The notes beneath the pieces are model-generated. The model was not told the origin of the DNA and searched no databases. It was given only the letters and a program-made list of their open reading frames with translations. Positions 6,241 to 8,788 of a DNA stretch of 8,788 bases are shown in pieces. The stretch's first letter is position 1; each line of letters opens with the position of its first letter. A program made the position numbers and the translations under genes. This stretch comes from a bacterium UBA3756 (GTDB lineage: Bacteria > Bacteroidota > Bacteroidia > Bacteroidales > Bacteroidaceae). The stretch is from the NCBI GenBank assembly GCA_002371695.1, contig DFGG01000172.1, positions 1-8,788 of the forward strand, given 5' to 3'.

Positions 6241-7494
6241 TTATTCGTCTCGCATGGCATCTACGGGCTTGATACTCATGGCTCTGGCCGCAGGCGCGAG
6301 ACCTGCCAGCACTCCCATGGCCGATACCATGAGGGCAGCAAAGATGGCCGTCCAGAATTTCACCTGATAGTGGGTAGTGACGATACCGTCCTCCATACTG
6401 CCCACCTCGAGCATCTGCAGTATGGCCACCCCGAAGAGAATGCCACTCATGCCTGCCACCAGCGTCAGCACGATACTCTCGGAGATGATCTGAGAGAGTA
6501 TCATCCTGGGAGTGGCTCCAATGGCTCGGCGGATACCTATCTCCGTGGTACGCTCACGCACCGTCACCATCATGATGTTCGACACACCAATGGCACCTGC
6601 CAGCAGTGTTCCGAGGCCTACAAGCCAGATGAGGAAATTGACGCCCTTGAAGAGGTTGTCGAGCAACTGGAAGAGCACCTCCGTGTTGAACACCATAGCG
6701 CCCTGTTCGTCGGTAGGATCGACATAGTGGGCACGGGCCACGGTCTCACGTATCCGGTTGGTGATGCTCGACATGACGACGCCCTTCCTGGCCGTCACCG
6801 CAATCACGTCCACCTGCTGGCCCCGGTTGTAGGCCTGCTGCACCATCGAGAAGGGCAGTGTCACCATCTCCTCGCTGTTGCCGTTGATGGAGACGCCACC
6901 CGTGTTATAGTCCACGCCCACCACCTGATAGTAAGTGGAGTCGATACGGATGGACTTTCCACAGGGGTCTCCACCACCCTTGAACAGGTCCTTGTAGATT
7001 TTCTTTCCAAGCACGCATACTTTACGATGCTGCTTCAGGTCCATAGCGTTGATGAAGCGTCCGTAGTACATCTTTGGCTCATTCACCTTGGCATAGTCGG
7101 GAGTCACGCCCTGCACATTGACTGTCACCTTGCGGTCTTCATGATAGGCTGTGGACGATGCATTCCAAGGCATGAACACCACGGGGGCTATCACGTCGAG
7201 TTCCGGTACATGTTGGCGCAGACGTTCCACATCCTTCTGGTCCATCGACCACCAGCGCCCCTTTCGGAAGCCCTTGTAGGCCTTGGTAGTGCGCTGCGAC
7301 CAGACGAAGGCAGAGTTGGTGGCAAAGCCAGCGAAGTTCTCGTTCAGCTTCTCCTTCAGTCCGTTGCCGCCTCCGATGAGGGATACGAGCATGAACACGC
7401 CCCAGAATACGCCGAAGCCTGTCAGGAAACTCCTGCTCTTATTCCTCGTCAGCGTGTCGAGAATTTCTCTATAGCTGTCTAAATCTATTCTCAT
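6241..7494 (-). CDS. MacB/FtsX-type ABC transporter permease (second of pair)
   Basis: The 417-residue inner-membrane protein has the MacB topology without a fused ATPase: membrane helix 1 at about 22-44 (FLTGFGVFWGVFMLVSLIGGG), a large periplasmic domain (about 45-280), and helices 2-4 at about 286-310, 338-362 and 380-403. The cytoplasmic coupling segment after helix 2 is RERTTEIGIRRAIGATPRMIL (314-333), the signature of this family. The C-terminus (APAARAMSIKPVDAMRDE) is also typical. Such permeases do not move substrate through the membrane but use ATP-driven motion to drive periplasmic substrates through the adaptor and TolC. It is a diverged paralogue of the permease encoded just upstream, from which it is separated by 42 bases. 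The ATG at 7494 gives a normal N-terminus (MRIDLDSYREILDTLTRNKSR). Cys160 and Cys178 lie in the periplasmic domain; whether they form a disulfide is unknown. Confidence 0.93.
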   Translation of the reverse strand: MRIDLDSYREILDTLTRNKSRSFLTGFGVFWGVFMLVSLIGGGNGLKEKLNENFAGFATNSAFVWSQRTTKAYKGFRKGRWWSMDQKDVERLRQHVPELDVIAPVVFMPWNASSTAYHEDRKVTVNVQGVTPDYAKVNEPKMYYGRFINAMDLKQHRKVCVLGKKIYKDLFKGGGDPCGKSIRIDSTYYQVVGVDYNTGGVSINGNSEEMVTLPFSMVQQAYNRGQQVDVIAVTARKGVVMSSITNRIRETVARAHYVDPTDEQGAMVFNTEVLFQLLDNLFKGVNFLIWLVGLGTLLAGAIGVSNIMMVTVRERTTEIGIRRAIGATPRMILSQIISESIVLTLVAGMSGILFGVAILQMLEVGSMEDGIVTTHYQVKFWTAIFAALMVSAMGVLAGLAPAARAMSIKPVDAMRDE

Positions 7495-7536
7495 GTCTCT
7501 GATAATTCTATTCTCTTTCTGGTACTTCTTGCATCA

Positions 7537-8788
7537 CTAGTCGGCGCGGAGTGCCTCGATGGGTCTGATACGACTGGCCTTGAAGGCTGGGATGAGTCCG
7601 GCGATGGTGCCGGCGATGATCATCACCATCGTGGCCTCGATGCACACGTCGAGACCTACCGTGGGATCCACGAACATCGTGGCCTTGAAGAGTCCCGTAT
7701 CGATGGTTTCATGTCCCAGAGTAGCGTCCATATATTCATTGGCCGCCACACCCAGCACCATGCCAATATAACCGAAGAAGGTAGTGATGATGACGCTCTC
7801 CGTGATGATCAGTTTCAGGATGCTCCAGGGCTTGGCTCCAATGGCTTTGCGGATACCGAATTCATGTGTACGCTCCTTCACGGTGATGAGCATGATGTTC
7901 GACACGCCCACGATGCCTGATAGCAGGGTGAACAGTCCTACAATCCAGAGGGCCGTACGGATAATGCCGATGCCTGTCTCCATCTGCAGGTTCTGCGTGA
8001 AGCGGTTCCACAGCCACACAGCACTTTCATCCTCGGGATGGGCCTGATGATTGGCATTCAGGCGCTGACGGTACCCCTTCTCGAACTGTTCGTTGGCCTG
8101 CTCTGTTTCGAGACCATGGAAGGTGAACTCAATGCGGCCGGCATCATCGGTATTTGCACCGAAGATGCGCTTGATGGCTGTATACGAGGAGAAGGCATCG
8201 GCACGTCCGTTCTCATTCTCCTTGTAGATACCCACCACCTTAAAGGCAAAATTGCCCACCTCGACATACTGCCCGATCAGTCGCGACAGTTCTTGCTGCT
8301 TATCCGTTCTGGCGTTAAGCAGTTCCTTTGCCTGTTTGTTGCTCACGATGATGACCTTACGACGCTCTTTGATGTCGTTGTCGTTGACGAATCGTCCCAG
8401 CATCATCTCCACCTTGTCTATCTTGATATGGTTGGGATAGACACCGCAAATGCTTGGCGTGATGTACTGTTGTCCCAGGCTGATGGTGGCTCCCGTGCGA
8501 TACTGGGCGCCCACCTCATCGATGGTCTCCTTAAATGAAGTCTCTGTGGTCTCGATATCGCGTGTCTGCAATCTAATGTAGCGGCCCTCCTTGAGTCCCT
8601 GATAGGGCTTCGATGTCTCGCCTCCGAAGACCACCATCGACGATGACAGGAAGCGACTCGACTGCTTCAGCTGCGCATTGATCAGACCGTTGCCGGAGCC
8701 CAGCAGTACGATGAGCATGAAGATGCCCCACGCCACGGCAAAGCCCGTCAGCGATGTGCGCAACTTGTTTCTGCGCGCCGTACTCCAA
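7537..8788 (-). CDS. MacB/FtsX-type ABC permease (first of pair, N-terminus cut)
   Basis: The frame is open to the window edge and 416 residues are visible, beginning W-S-T-A-R-R-N-K-L-R-T-S-L-T-G-F. A TTG at 8763 could be read as a start, but it would begin immediately before helix 1 and discard the conserved TARRNKLRTSLTGF lead-in, so it is an internal leucine; the real start should lie a short distance to the right of the window. Visible numbering: helix 1 at about 12-34 (AVAWGIFMLIVLLGSG), periplasmic domain about 35-275, helices at about 277-305, 325-350 and 380-401. The family segment is KERTHEFGIRKAIGAKPWSIL (visible residues 304-324). The C-terminus is PAFKASRIRPIEALRAD. It is a paralogue of the next gene, similar at helix 1, the coupling segment and the C-terminus, but different in the periplasmic domain, so the two may form a heterodimer. 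The ATPase gene expected for this pump is not in the window. Confidence 0.92.
   Translation of the reverse strand, partial: WSTARRNKLRTSLTGFAVAWGIFMLIVLLGSGNGLINAQLKQSSRFLSSSMVVFGGETSKPYQGLKEGRYIRLQTRDIETTETSFKETIDEVGAQYRTGATISLGQQYITPSICGVYPNHIKIDKVEMMLGRFVNDNDIKERRKVIIVSNKQAKELLNARTDKQQELSRLIGQYVEVGNFAFKVVGIYKENENGRADAFSSYTAIKRIFGANTDDAGRIEFTFHGLETEQANEQFEKGYRQRLNANHQAHPEDESAVWLWNRFTQNLQMETGIGIIRTALWIVGLFTLLSGIVGVSNIMLITVKERTHEFGIRKAIGAKPWSILKLIITESVIITTFFGYIGMVLGVAANEYMDATLGHETIDTGLFKATMFVDPTVGLDVCIEATMVMIIAGTIAGLIPAFKASRIRPIEALRAD

Noticed and set aside
5773..7482. A 569-codon open frame on the + strand opposite the adaptor and second permease genes.
   Set aside because: It lies antisense to two confidently identified genes, crosses their spacer, is rich in His/Leu/Arg/Val/Asp without any recognisable domain, and has no promoter or ribosome site. 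It is best explained by the codon bias of the sense genes.
8761..8763. TTG as the start codon of the first permease.
   Set aside because: The frame continues to the window edge with residues typical of this family before helix 1 (RRNK then L-R-T), so the TTG encodes an internal leucine and the gene is cut by the window.

Overview
The window looks like chromosomal DNA of a Bacteroidota bacterium, most likely order Bacteroidales and Prevotella-like. The evidence is an L19 of Bacteroidales type, a stand-alone AICAR transformylase, a TPR-containing sensor kinase with a near-perfect Bacteroides-type promoter (TTTG, 20 bp, TATCTTTG), and start codons that mostly lack Shine-Dalgarno sequences. The species call is inference; no database was searched. 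Base composition appears even throughout and nothing points to a mobile element, phage, CRISPR array or tRNA/rRNA gene.

Left part, + strand (1-1800). The window opens inside rplS (ribosomal protein L19), which ends at a strong intrinsic terminator with a UUCG-type loop. A 42-bp array of six heptamers (GTTTACR type) fills the space up to the start codon of a 394-residue phosphoribosylaminoimidazolecarboxamide formyltransferase. This is the AICAR-transformylase half of PurH without the IMP cyclohydrolase half. Four bases later comes a 62-codon gene for a very basic protein of unknown function. A perfect 11-bp hairpin at about 1805-1830 separates this side from the convergent genes on the other strand.

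Right part, - strand (1834-8788). Transcription runs right to left. Four closely spaced genes form a tripartite efflux operon: two MacB/FtsX-type ABC permeases (the first cut by the window edge), a HlyD/MacA-type periplasmic adaptor, and a TolC-family outer-membrane channel. The ATPase subunit is not in the window and probably lies just upstream, beyond the right edge. The operon ends in a hairpin plus U-tract at about 3694-3738. Directly beyond it, and physically overlapping its U-tract, is the promoter of a separately transcribed hybrid-membrane sensor histidine kinase (signal peptide, TPR region, one membrane segment, HisKA and HATPase domains, no receiver domain).

How the parts fit: the permeases would use ATP hydrolysis by the missing ATPase to drive a substrate through the adaptor and TolC channel out of the cell. 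The kinase next door may sense a periplasmic state and could regulate the pump, but only proximity supports that link. No clearly new system is present. The most interesting points are the heptamer array ahead of the purine gene, the coupled small basic protein, and the compact terminator/palindrome/promoter junction at 3661-3738. No stretch longer than about 110 bases lacks a gene.
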